Source: Straminergon stramineum
Lineage: Eukaryota; Streptophyta; Bryopsida; Hypnales; Calliergonaceae
Direction: 5' to 3'
Assembly: GCA_963920665.1 (NCBI GenBank)
Contig: OY987272.1
Span: 17,055,001-17,119,000 of the forward strand
DNA: 64,000 nucleotides
Shown here: in pieces, positions 12,915 to 24,400 of the stretch
Position numbering within the stretch: position 1 is the first letter of the stretch
Layout: each line of letters starts with the position of its first letter
Translations under genes and position numbers: made by a program
The notes under the pieces: generated by a model
The model's input: the letters and a program-made list of their open reading frames with translations, nothing else
Told to the model about the DNA's origin: nothing
Databases searched by the model: none

Positions 12915-14398
12915 GCGGTTTCCAGGGCTCTGGAAAGAGAACGTCAAACCTCTGGCTGATATCCAGTCACTCAGCATGTCACCCAAGCTGATGGCTTCGC
13001 CCAGTGATGACTTTTTACAGCTGAGGGCTGTTCAAGGGAAGGGTGGGGTAAGCTGGTTTTGCCTTTATCTTTACTTGCACAGATGACCAGTTTTATGGCT
13101 CATAGCGATAGCCCCTTGAGCAGCATCTGCACCAGGAGAGAATACATCAAGAATGAGTTCAAATTGGAGGTACTTCATCAGATTCTTGACGACTTTCTTT
13201 CTTTCTTTTGCTAGCTGTTGGGATCGGCTTGAAAGAGCCTGTCTATGGCTGCATGTCCATAGAAATTGTTAATTGCCAGAAATGGTCGCTCAATTTTTCC
13301 TGGCAATCACTGGGTTACACACACCGGGCACCCATCCCATCAAGAGGGTGTATTTGACCTCCTTGACATGTATTTTAAGCCCCCTGGGCCACACTATTTT
13401 TGCTACCGTATGGAGGCTTGTCCTTCAGTAGCTTAGTTGAATAGTTCCCAATGAAATCTCCTAAAATATGCCGGGCAGTCCCTTTTTTAGGATACCTTCC
13501 TACCTTCCTGTTGATATTGTTTGTGTGGAGCTTACTTCCTGTAGTTCTACATTCAGATGGAATAATTAATGACGGAGGTGCATATTCACTTATTATTATT
13601 TCAGAGAAGATTGTGTACCTTCTTGTTGTAAAGTTTACCAACTCCTTGCAATGGCATGCTCTTTGGAATGCATCGTGATCTACTTGCCTTTATGTTCTTT
13701 TCAGGAAAAATTGCTGGTAACTACTTCTTGGAGTAGTTATATTTTAGTCTTGCTAGTGATTTTTGTATTTTTATCTGAAGGCAGTCCTTTACCCCAAAGG
13801 TGTTGTAATGTAGAACCCAGGCTTGGAATAACTTCTTGATTTGCAGTTTGGGTCTTCAATTTGAAGAATTGAGTTTTTTTTGTTCAATTTCAATATTATG
13901 TTGTTAATTCATTTTCAATTTCGAAATTTGGATCCATTTTGAACTCATGTTTCATTTTACTGTAAGTATCAATTCATTTCTGTTTTTAATTTGATTCTTA
14001 AATTTCGTTTACAAATCTTTCTAAATTGTAAAGTTTCAATACGTCTTCAATTTTGAAGTTAGAATCCAATACAGTTTGAACAGAAGCTTGCTTTTTCATG
14101 CACATATGGGCCAAACCATTTGTGAAGATGCTTGATGTCAAGGACCTTTGTAAAAATTTCCAATTGTACGGTCAAAAAATTGGCATCCCAGAAGCTTGTC
14201 CAAAATATGCCCCAATCCTAAAGGACCTATTTGACTTGTGCACATGAGGCTAATATCACTTGTGCAACGTTGTATATGAGGGTTGCATTCTATGGGTTTG
14301 CTTGCAAGAGCCCCCACAACGTAAGCCTTGCAAAAATGCAATGTCCCACAAAAGCAAATCTTCACAAAATTCTTACTACAAAAGGTTAACTTGCACAA
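12915..14398. other. HK1 3' region and unassigned intergenic DNA
   Basis: The first few hundred bases are probably the kinase 3' UTR; no polyadenylation site can be fixed with confidence. Beyond about 13850 the sequence becomes T-rich and simple ('ttcaatttcaat'-like). Short open frames at 13375-13839 and 14138-14398 show no recognisable product. Confidence 0.5.
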
Positions 14399-14638
14399 TT
14401 AACCCTTGAATGCCAGGATGGTGATTGTGGATATTAGGCATTTTGAAACCATGTGACATCATCCACATTAGAAAAATCAAAAATACTCATTGGGAGTCAA
14501 ACTACTATAGATGATCTCCCCTTTCCACCCCTAATTCCAAGGATGAATAGTTGCAATTTTGTCCTGTAGAGAAGAATTCCTTGACATTCATAGGACAAAA
14601 AACATCCGCTACATCGTTTAGGGGTTAAGGTAGACCAA
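14399..14638 (-). repeat. Family B TTAA element
   Basis: About 240 bp, from TTAACCCTTGAATGCC to CGTTTAGGGGTTAA, in the opposite orientation to the copies at 4065, 44754 and 56214. Both ends keep the TTAA tetranucleotide and the terminal CCC/GGG. No coding capacity. Confidence 0.7.
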
Positions 14639-14661
14639 CCTATTACCACCCTAATTCACAA

Positions 14662-14912
14662 TCTGAGTATATTGGGACCAACTCCAAGAGGGGCATATAT
14701 TTTTTAGAGGTGTGTTCATGAATCACACCAAACCAAAATTATAATTTTCTAATAAAAATTGTAATTTTTATGAATTCCTAAAGTGGTCTGAGTATATTGG
14801 GACCAATTCCAAGAGGGGCACATATTTTTCAGAGGTGTGCTCACGAATCACACCAAACCAAAATTATAATTTTTCGATAAAAGTTGTAATTTTTATGAAT
14901 TCCTAAAAGTGG
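14662..14912. repeat. Two-copy tandem repeat, 125-bp unit
   Basis: Units 14662-14786 and 14787-14912 both start with TCTGAGTATATTGGGACCAA and end with CCTAAA(A)GTGG. They differ at only about ten positions by eye, so the duplication is fairly recent compared with the surrounding repeats. No open frame or RNA signature is seen. Confidence 0.85.
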
Positions 14913-15256
14913 TTTGCTTGAAATTACAAATTTGCATGTAGACTAGATTCATAAACGTCCTCAAGCAACCTATAACCATGCACCTACTAGCACTTGAGTA
15001 TCCACCAATCAAGAATTGACACGTAACCAAAGTTGGAATTAATGCACTAAAATTGTCAAAAAAGTAGATGGATATAGATGAGTTTTGTGGTGGAGATGGG
15101 ACCAAAAATAGGATGGCGGAAGTAGGAAGCTTGCGGAAATGGGCTGCTCTAATGAAAAAGGATTGGTGGTGAAACAATAACTCCCACCTCTATTGTCTAA
15201 TTTGGAAGAGGGGCCTTCCGTGAGCCCTACATTGATGTACAAGTTGTTTATTGTAC

Positions 15257-15391
15257 TTAAGTAGTCCCTATGACCAAGGTAGTTACCAAAATACTCTAAT
15301 TATTGGACCAATAGGTGTATGCTTTATTTCTACATTAACAATGAAGTCATCCATTGGACCATTTAGATCCGCAATGTCTTTATAGGGTTAA
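15257..15391 (+). repeat. Family C short TTAA element
   Basis: About 135 bp, from TTAAGTAGTCCC to TATAGGGTTAA. It shares 'attggaccaataggtgt' and 'aatgaagtcatccat' with the copy at 56439-56588 and, reversed, with 3923-4068. This copy stands alone, which shows that C is a separate unit and not simply an end of family B. Confidence 0.65.
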
Positions 15392-16321
15392 GCCTAAATA
15401 ATCTTGAGAGACAAAAAGTAGCTAATGAATGGTCAAATAGTTCTTATTCATATTGAAAAATGAATGATCTTCATCTTAAATATGTTATATTCAACTTTGT
15501 TAATGGTATAAGTATCTACATATTTGTATTCAAGTGATATTGGTGATATTCTCATTTTACATGGGGGATTACACCAAAGAATTGAATTTACCTATGTAGT
15601 GTGTATTGTTGTACTTTTGCTTTTTGCTTTTTAAAACTTGCTTTAAACATTCATAATTTGCAATTGAATAAAATTAACAAAATAAGATTCACTTTACAAA
15701 GTGATGTTCTACACTAGAGTATACTCCTAAGTTTAAAAGTTTGAGGTTTTTTAAACGAATTTTGTGTTTGGTATAATTTTTTTCCCTTGAAATATCCATT
15801 ACAAATTTAAACTTCCATTCCTCAAAGATAAAAAGTCTGTAACTTGCAAAAGACATATGATTTCATCTTTTAAAAGTAAACTTAAATAGCCATCATTTCT
15901 ATATAGTTGTAAAGTGGAGTATACAAAGTGCAAGAATTTGTAGTTTGCTAGGGAGTGCTAGCAAGTGAACATAGAATCTGAGTCCATGAGCTTACAAGTC
16001 TATATTATAGACTCCACTTCTGGGTATAAGTGTTTATGCTATAGGTATCTATGTTATAGTGTACCTATGTTATATATACATATATTATGAACCTTTCAAA
16101 TGGTCTTAAGTACATTCCTACGACTAGGTTCAAGGCTTGAAGGCTCACATCTCTAGACTCATGCGCTAGTATTGTTGAAGTTTGATTAACTCTGGAAGGA
16201 TGTTGTGGAAGGATGTTGAGGCCAAAAAGTGACTAATCGATGACTTTCTCGCAGTTACTGTAGAAATGAAGAATAGTGGTAGCCATACATCACCAGGCAT
16301 TTCTGAAGGAGAAAATCAGGC
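15392..16321. other. AT-rich intergenic DNA
   Basis: No gene, RNA or element with definable ends is seen between the family C copy and the end of the HET gene. The part next to 16321 is probably the HET gene's 3' UTR. Confidence 0.5.
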
Positions 16322-18407
16322 TCAAAGAATTGTAATCGTCCGTCTCGGTGTTGTCTCGTACCAGTCTGGCACACAAAAACAAAACAACGTACCAACTCGG
16401 CGAAAACAACCCTCTTCATCAACAGGCACAACAAGTAGCCCATTCGCCCAAACATACGGGCTCTTTCCCAATCGAATGAGAACAAGCCATACCTCTCCAA
16501 TGGTTTTCGTCACCTCCTCTGCGCAGTCTGGATATACTTGGACTGTTGACGTTGTTCCAGGATCCGCCGAGGTGCCCAACGTGCCATTCCAAAGGCTTCC
16601 TGGCTCAATCAGGCGGCGACCTCTGGGATCCCATACCACCTTCACCATTTTGGCATTCAACTTGAGGAATCCGTCGGTGACTTCACCGAAAGGATGGAGC
16701 TCACTTTTAAGGGTTACTTTGCATTCCAAAATCTCGCATTCATACTCAATGCCTGGTAGGACTGTAAAATGGTCTCGGTTGGATAGTATACAACCATCAA
16801 TAGCCGCCCAGGACCATGAGGGTGCACGATACTTGGCCGGTCGTGGGAATAGTTCAGGTAAAGAAAATTCCCTCCACAAGAGGTCTTCGATTAGTGTTTG
16901 CCGCCACAAGCCTGCAATGTACTCGCCACCCCAGACGAGGTGAAAGGACTCCACGATACCGGCAATTGCGACAAGCTTGTCCGAGGGCATGCTCATCCCG
17001 CGCTCTGAATAGTCGTGAAGGGTTCTATTCCAAAGAGTTCTGAGATCAGATAACTGCTCATCTGAGGGGGGGGCATTCGGATCCTTCGGAAATAGCAAAA
17101 ATGATTCCTCAAGCTGCGGAGTAGTTTGCACAGGATGCCCACTCATGATGTTTGCAACAATGCTTCGACATTTAAAAATAAGGAGAGGTGAGGAGAAAAT
17201 AAGTAATCGAGGTGAAAGGATTGCTTCTTGGCAGCACCAAGCACGCTTGTGGATCCCACCACCTTCTTCTCCCGTATTTCTGTCAGAGAGAATCAAGTTC
17301 CGTTGCGCCAACATGCTTCCGACCTTTCCATCCGGACATTGAAAGGGCAGGCGAATAGCAGGTTGTACATCCTGTAAGAACCCCTCATTAGCCCCATACG
17401 CAGATCCAGCTACAATTGTGACGATTGCATTTTTGTAGATCTCTCGCATCTGTATAATCTCTTTTAACTTGTCGTCGTCCGAATCCTGCAAAATGCATAG
17501 GGAATCAACCCAGAGGTAACGGAGACCCAATTTGTGCGTTGACATGATGGCATCCACGATGGTTTGAGGAAGTGGAACATTGATTCCTCGGACGTAGGAG
17601 TCTACATTCGTCGTAGTCGTACATTGAGGCTGCCCTCCTCCCCAGACATAGCTGAGCGCTGCATAGGATCCTTGTACACCATGTGTGATGAGAAGTGTCG
17701 GTTTTTCTGGTTGAGAACAATCTATTACTCGGGTTGGGAGAGCGACTTTCTCAAATTTTTGACAGAATTCGTGATCAGCACATTTATTGATCCACTCGGT
17801 GGCCACGTTGTAGTCTACAAACGGGACCCTACTGCGCGGGATATCTCCAGTGCTGATATAGTTGGCTGCTTCATCTCCTAGAGTGACACCATGCATGGTG
17901 TAAGATTCAATAAGATGAAGAGACAAACAACAACCTACACTAGTAAACAACAACAAATACACATCGGACAACATACGTACCATGATCTGCATAAATTTCA
18001 AAAGCACCGAGTGATACTGAGTTGATGAAAAAACACAATGCATTCCAGAATTTGTTCAAAACCTCCACACGAAACCGCACTTCGACCAGCTCCCCGGCTA
18101 GCAATTCATTAGATCTAGTATTAGTTTGAGTCCGGGTCCTATTTGCAAAGGCAAGGAGGTTGCACCAATTGCACCCTCCATCAGCCGAGTTCTGGATCTT
18201 TTCCCAGCTTGTGATGTAAGAAAACCCGCCTGAAGAATCCTCAGGATCTCTTATGATTGCTTGTTGAAAAGAGCCAAAAGCAAAGGGCCCACTTGAGCAG
18301 GCCTCGCAGACTAGTGACTCAATATATAAAGTGCGGTTCTCGCCAGACTCGTTTTCCATGTCGTTGCCCTGGCGCTTCGTGGCGAAGAAAGACCTATGCC
18401 CATGCAA
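16322..18407 (-). CDS. HET-domain protein (fungal-type heterokaryon incompatibility domain)
   Basis: Two exons, 18407-17981 and 17877-16322, joined across a 103-bp GT-AG intron. The junction restores the GDEAANYIS segment, which matches the G-D-P-A-A block typical before HET domains. Product 660 aa. The N-terminal part has Cys pairs (CEAC and CNWC). The HET domain is about residues 214-360, with YAALSYVWGG, LRYLWVDSLCILQ and AIVTIVAGSAYGANEGFL. The C-terminal part has YRAPSWSWAAIDG, usual in fungal HET proteins. In fungi HET domains trigger incompatibility cell death; the role in a plant is unknown. The frame is undamaged, unlike the pseudogenes nearby. No NTPase or repeat domain is attached. 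The start could be 18407 or the ATG at 18359. Composition is richer in GC than the flanks. Fungal origin by horizontal transfer is inferred, not tested. Confidence 0.88.
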
Positions 18408-20515
18408 TATTCTGCGTCAACATAGCTCAAAAAGCACGTACATCATACATATGTCCAGTCATGCGCATGCTCTCATACAGAGATATCAGCCTGAGTTTAG
18501 GGTCGGCCTACTTACTATGATATGTCCTGACGTAAGTCACACAAAGAAATCCCTCGAGTGAAACTTTCTCTCTATTTGGACTATAAATACAAATATCAGG
18601 GATTGTGCAACTCATGGAATTTTGCAACATTCTCGGGGAGCCTCACAAGGAAAGTTCAATGTCACAATTAAGCACATCTAGAAGGACATATGCATACCTT
18701 TACGATTATTTTTGCCTAGAACGGAAATTTAGCTAAACTCATTCCAACATAACACATGATTCATGTTCTACTGTGCGACTTCACCACAGGGGAAATAAAC
18801 ATACGTATTCATGGTTCATTCTAAAAGGGAATGATGATACAAATTCAACTATCCCATGTCGGGCATTAAAGAGAAAATTACGTACAGACTATTTTGCAAA
18901 CTTGTTTACTTCAGTTTCTCTGAGCAAGTGAGGAAAAGATCAACTAATCAATTACCTCGTGCTTGATCAACCTCTTGCAAATAGCTCAGGTCAGGCTCTT
19001 AAGTCTAGGGGAACGTACTTCTTGATGAATGCTTCCTGAAGGTTGGCCTTCTACATTTGGGAAGTCACTTACACACCGTATCCAACACTACGTTATTGCT
19101 CAACATTGGGATCCCTTGATGCATTATCAGCTGTACGTAAGATAATGTGTCGAATCACATGTGTTCCGAAAGATTCATACGTTTATGTAATCTTTTACAA
19201 GAGAAGTCAAATAGCCCTGGGTTCGTTTTTGAATTCATTCGATCCTTCATTAAAAATTGAAAATCCGTGTACAAAATTGATCCAAAGTTAGTTATTGTTG
19301 ATTTTTATAGAAAGAACAGAATCTGCCAAAGCATTAAATTCTATCCTCCAACAAATGTAATAAAGAAGACTTACCCAGAAAATTCATCCGCTTCACACAA
19401 AGCAAGGAAGTGGAATGAATTCAATCCAAGGTAGCCTGCTTGATGGGCATTTGCGAGCATAATCAAACACACCACCAACTTTGGGAATTCAAAGAAGAGG
19501 CGCCGTACCTGACTTGTGAGCGAATGCAGCGCACTCGTTGTCAGAATGAGCTCAAGAGTGTCGATGGCAACGCTGGCGTTGTACCCCACACATCCTCGCC
19601 CGTGCAAATGTTCGTTAAGCAAAACTGAACAAGCTAGGGTTTGGAAGAAAGTTCGAACAAAAACTGTGGTTTGAAAATGGACAGTCAAGAGTAAGAGTGT
19701 AGGTCAAGATAATGTATAATCCTCAACTACCGTGATTTCAATATAGGAAACCAGACTCCTTGCACAAATTCAAAAAATCTCGTGCCATAGAGGAACCAAA
19801 TAACAAACGACACACTAGGCTCGTCAACCTAGTCCCAGTTTTTAGCAAAGAGCCTGAGCAAAATTGATGAGAGGGACTTGTGCTTGAGATCAAAAATGTG
19901 CTGCTTGACGCTCGTGCTCAACTTATTCTTCAACATTTTCCTCGACCGATGACGACGAGGAAGACTCCACCGAGTAGACAGATTCTCCGCGGAGTGACGA
20001 TGGCGTACGGAGGGTTTAGGGTTTCTCGGTAGCTACAGGTTGCCCGCCTACCCATTCACAATGGGTAGTGGAATCTGGAATAACTTCATTCAAGAAAATA
20101 CTTGCCCACGACCCGAATTTTCACGCCTTTTTAACCTGAGTTCAATGTCCTCCATAAGTGGCTCGCCTTTTTAATGATTTATTGACCTCTCTGTACAATC
20201 TAGCCCCATCCTGGCAATCTTGAATTTGGTAACATTCTGCTACTCCATTACCGGTACTTGAAAGTCTTATTAGAATTAGACTACTAAAATTATATAGTAC
20301 ATATTTTTCTTTAATGTTGACTTCACTCATAATTTGTTCATGAACATGGATAAACTATTCAATGCGGGACCCTCACATTGCCTACTGTGCTGCATGATGG
20401 TCACTCAACTTAACGGATGCACACCAACCCCAGATTACAGATCACCATAGGATTCTAGCATTCAATAAACTTTGATGTCTAAGAAAAACTGTATACTGAC
20501 CTAGATTATTGGTCT
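18408..20515. other. Upstream region of the HET gene and unassigned DNA
   Basis: The first few hundred bases should hold the HET promoter (minus strand); no clear TATA box is seen in the right orientation. A coding-like stretch on the minus strand at 19371-19688 (contains SVAIDTLELILTTSALHSLT) ends at a good GTAAGT donor. It may be an exon of a decayed gene, but I do not recognise the protein. The rest shows nothing I can name. Confidence 0.4.
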
Positions 20516-23500
20516 TCAGACACGAATCTCATCTGAAATCAGTTTCGTGAACGCTGTTACTACTCCTTGAAGACGGCACATGCGAACACCTTCAGGCATG
20601 GGAGCGTCCAGAACTACATCGAACATCTTCATCTCAATATGGATGTCAAACGACTGCGCCTTAGTTTCTTCCAACAGTTATTAGCCGAAATCTCGTCTAC
20701 CATCCTTGAATAGGCAACCCTGCATTCGAAGGAAAACCTCTCGTTACAAAATGCTCATTCCATGTACAAAATCTTTAAACACCTCAAACTCAAGACGACC
20801 GACGGCACTAAAGAATGAATCAAGAACAAAAAATTTGTCGGAAAGAACGCATCAGATTTGTTATAACAGCCATTGCAAATTAGTGGGTCCTTTATCTAGC
20901 ATCAATTGTGCATTTTGACTTCCATAAAGCTTGAGACTCCTTTAGCCGCTCAAAGAACGCCCAAGTAGTTGTGGTTCTTTCTTCCGGCGTTTCCTGAGTG
21001 CCATCACCAAAAATAATAGGTCAGAGATGATAGGTACATTCAACTCTACACTCAAAAACCACATCAACAGCCATCCATGCACTTGGTTGTGGAAAAAAAG
21101 TACCAGTCCCTCCACTGGATTTGACATGTCGAGGAAGCTAGACTTCAATGTCAAGAATTCGATATAAACATCTGCTCCAAGATCCTAGTTCTCAACCTCT
21201 GTCAGGTGCCCCTCCAACTGGCTTGCAAATTGCCATATCTCAGAATACTCAGCTGCAATATTAACCAAGTTTACTATCTCGTAAGAATTTATGCAAGCGC
21301 AAAAGAGGACATGCTTCAGGGACCAGTGCAAAGCTAACGGTCTTCACCAACGGAAGACCGTCTCCTCGTTACCACATCTGCTGACAAAATATGCACCTTT
21401 TGCAAAATTACATAGCGTGGACTTTAAAATTTTTGATCCCAACTGACATGAGGGATAAGTGCATACCACTAAAAAATAGTGACGCAGCCACAGTAGCCAG
21501 GAATAAGACATGAGCATTCCGCCACTAGTGGCTCTTGATCAGATGCTCGGGCTCCTTCTTGTTGTTGCACGAATAACAAGAGTACAATGCCTGCATTGCA
21601 AGGGAGAGACACAAAGATCAATTTCAAACTCATGCCTCACTGAAAACGAGAATCCCTGATTCATGAAAATCACAGTATACTGTACCACAGCACAGCAACA
21701 ACCATCAAACCTTGAATTTCGAACATATCAAAATCTATATCTTCGTTCACTACCCGTACATGCGTCTCAAAAGGAACAGTATTACATAGTCAGCAAGGAC
21801 GAAAACCCGAGTGAAAACAAACAACACTTAGAAGATACACACACACAGAAACTACATGCAGGACCAATGACCCTAGCAGTTAAACCTACCAAGGTCTCAT
21901 GGAGCCATAATTCTGTGGGAATATCAAGATCATCTTCCAAAAGGTGCTGCTGTGCCTCTGAAGAACTCCAAATCTCACAGTATTGATTCAAAATCTCCTT
22001 CACGACCTTCACAAACAAGTCGTCATATTCCTCTTAGTATGATCAACAAGTTTTTATGTTCCACCTATATGAAGACCTAAACATTCTACAATGCTGAAAT
22101 ATACTGCAATCGATGACAACAGTTCTCAGTCTGAGTCAACTGCGTAGTGTACCTTTTCGTGCAGTCCAGGATGTTCAGGGGACGAAGGCATGTGAAGAAT
22201 AACATAGACAGCCCAGTGACAAAGGCCCACAGACAACAACTGACTTGCAAGATTCATATGCACTTTATGAAGTTGCTCGGCTTCCAACATGCGGATTGCA
22301 TGAAGAATCCCTTATTAATGCCATGCCAGCTTCTGATCCAGTCTGTCGAACGTTGATGAAGATGCGGATTACATTCTTCGGACACTGATATCCACCGTGG
22401 ATTTCTTTGCATTTAAAAGCATGATGAGATAGTATGCAGTGCCGATAACCCTGAGCATTCAGACAGTTGTCATACACTGAAACTCTTTCCTCCACATACT
22501 TCGGTACTGGCTTTGGGGCATGCTGCTTCTCCAGCAGCCCTTCAAAAGTCTCTATAAGGTATGGCAGATCTGTGTCGGGACTCAATTGGTACCACGTTAC
22601 CAGGCCCATGAACCGCTTCCAATCTACTTCGAGACCGGCAAGGGTTCCCTTCAAATCGTCTGTAAAATGACGGTAGTTTCAGTGAGCAGACGTCCATTCC
22701 AATACAGAATTTACGAAACCTCGCTACGACACACCCGATACATGTTGAAGCCTCAAAATTTCTGCCAAAAGTCATTGCAAAATAGGTCTTCCCCGAAGCC
22801 AAAAAACAGACCTAAGTGGAGAAACGTCCAAAATTGGAGTCTGGTGCCTCGATATCCCCTCCTCCAGAGCAGAATAGGGAGGTGACCGATTCTATGACGT
22901 TAAAGGAGAAAGTCGCATTTGCTTCGCAGGAGTACCATTCCAAGGGGATGAACGTTGCGGCCAAGCTGGACGCCCGTCAGCATCTTCTCCAGAAGAAGCT
23001 TTCTGAGGGGTCTTACACAGCTGACTGCCATGCACGCCTGAACTCGTCACAGCGCGAGATGGCACTGGAAGACGTGACTGCCAACAGCCATACGTTCCAG
23101 ATGGTGCAATATCTTCCGCTTCTTCACCTATATTTGGGAAAATTACATCACATTAACAGCAGAACAGAACTTCAAATCGACAACACCAATTGCACTACGA
23201 AAGTAATGAAACGGAACACTAAAACAGGAGATTGAAACACAATGCACGTAGTAAAGAGATAAAACAACAAGACCAAAGCACAAGAATATGAAAACTCGAT
23301 CCAGCAGATATGAAACTAGAGCAAATTCACCGCGACATTCAACTCACAAACTAGACTAAGCTAGAAGTACCCTCGATGAATATCAGACAAACACAGGTCA
23401 AGAAATTGAAACTACCTTCTGTTGAATATCGCTCTCCTGACCTCTCATCGAACTTCATTCGCCTGATCTAGCTCATCAATCCAACGGATGTTAATGCTCT

Positions 23501-24400
23501 GTAACAAGATTAGTAACGGCAACTGGTTGTACTACTGTACAGTTTAAATTAGATGTAGTGGTTAGTTATAACGTAAGTAGTGGGGGCTCCACTAGCTAGT
23601 AAGCATATATGAGCCCTGCTCACTTAATTAACAATTCAATTCAAGCAGTTTGAATTCACCTTGAGTTGTTCCAGTTTATTCTTCACCTCCTGCAAAGAAA
23701 AGAGCTTGCATTTGTTGCATTTTCACGGGATCAAGGACAGGCAGGGAATGCGAGAGTGCTGACCGATGAGCAGTAAAATAAGAAGCATCAACGAAATCTT
23801 CCTCAGCTTCTTCATCGACACACCCTCATCAGGTTCCGGAATCGTATCAAAATTCTTTCAAAGGGGATTCAAACATAGAATCATCTAGATCAGTCGCTTC
23901 ACCGTGCTCCACGCCCTCCATATCATGGAATCCCTGATCGATCATCACCCATCACATGTAAAACCAAAGTCACAAATCTATACACTTTCATAATATCTTT
24001 GACAGGCATGCTTGAAATAGTAAATCAACTATCCCATTTCCAGAAATTCAAGATCCCAATCATCAAAATTCTTATTAATGTTACAAAATTACAATCAAAG
24101 ATCCAGTTCCGTAACTCAAGGAACTGTAACCTCAAGTGGTCTCACTGGCCACCATGCCACAATAGCGCCATCATCTTCCCCCACCGCCATGCTCATCCTC
24201 CTCGTCGGACTCAAAATCCAGGCCCTTCCGACTGAAATGCTTCACTCTAAAATGCTTCTCTCCCTCCAGCTCACCATAGCCCCAAAAATTCTGCCCCCAG
24301 CCTGCCTACTCTTCTGTCTTCTTCCTCAACCACTTCTCAAACTTCTCGATCTCCGTTCCCTCCGCGTGATGCTGCCTGCCTACTTGTGTCTAAGGTAGCC
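20516..24400 (-). pseudogene. NUP96: NUP96-like nucleoporin pseudogene (MOS3/SAR3 family)
   Basis: At least seven minus-strand segments keep the order of plant NUP96, a scaffold protein of the nuclear pore Y-complex. 24400-24175: end of the nucleoporin autopeptidase domain, with RVKHFSRKGL (HFS cleavage motif) and an acidic tail. 23935-23690: LSHSLPVLDPVKMQQM. About 22664-22430: VDWKRFMGLVTWYQL and APKPVPKYVEE. 22350-22149: LCHWAVYVILHMP. 22020-21880: EILNQYCEIWSSSEAQ. About 21560-21455: a WRNAHVLFLA block. 21253-21090: AEYSEIWQFASQLEG. 20740-20516: C-terminus with FDVVLDAPMPEGVRM and a TGA. In-frame stops lie at 24307-24309, 22312-22317 (two), 21525-21527 and 21185-21187, and there are frameshifts, one near 20670. 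Introns are retained, so this is a decayed gene and not a processed copy. The first part of the autopeptidase domain was not found. A working copy is expected elsewhere. Confidence 0.82.
22816..23235 (+). other. Unrecognised coding-like open frame inside the NUP96 pseudogene
   Basis: A 139-codon open frame on the strand opposite the pseudogene, between two of its exons. From about 22860 to 23110 the codon choice is GC-ending and protein-like (segments EKVAFASQEYHSKGMNVAAK and DARQHLLQKKLSEGSYTAD); beyond that it fades into AT-rich DNA. It may be a fragment of another gene or element inserted in a NUP96 intron. I do not recognise the protein, and the start codon is uncertain. Confidence 0.3.

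Noticed and set aside
13375..13839. Overlapping open frames after the kinase stop codon as a small separate gene.
   Set aside because: They overlap on opposite strands, lack recognisable features and lie in the likely 3' UTR.
16322..18407. Contamination by a fungal contig as the source of the HET gene.
   Set aside because: The same continuous sequence carries plant genes and plant repeats on both sides; only a misassembly could explain it, and no junction is visible. It remains worth testing with reads.
22312..22317. The paired TAA stops in the NUP96 remnant could be corrected by U-to-C RNA editing as in some bryophytes and ferns.
   Set aside because: That editing is organellar; this is a nuclear gene, and frameshifts are present as well.
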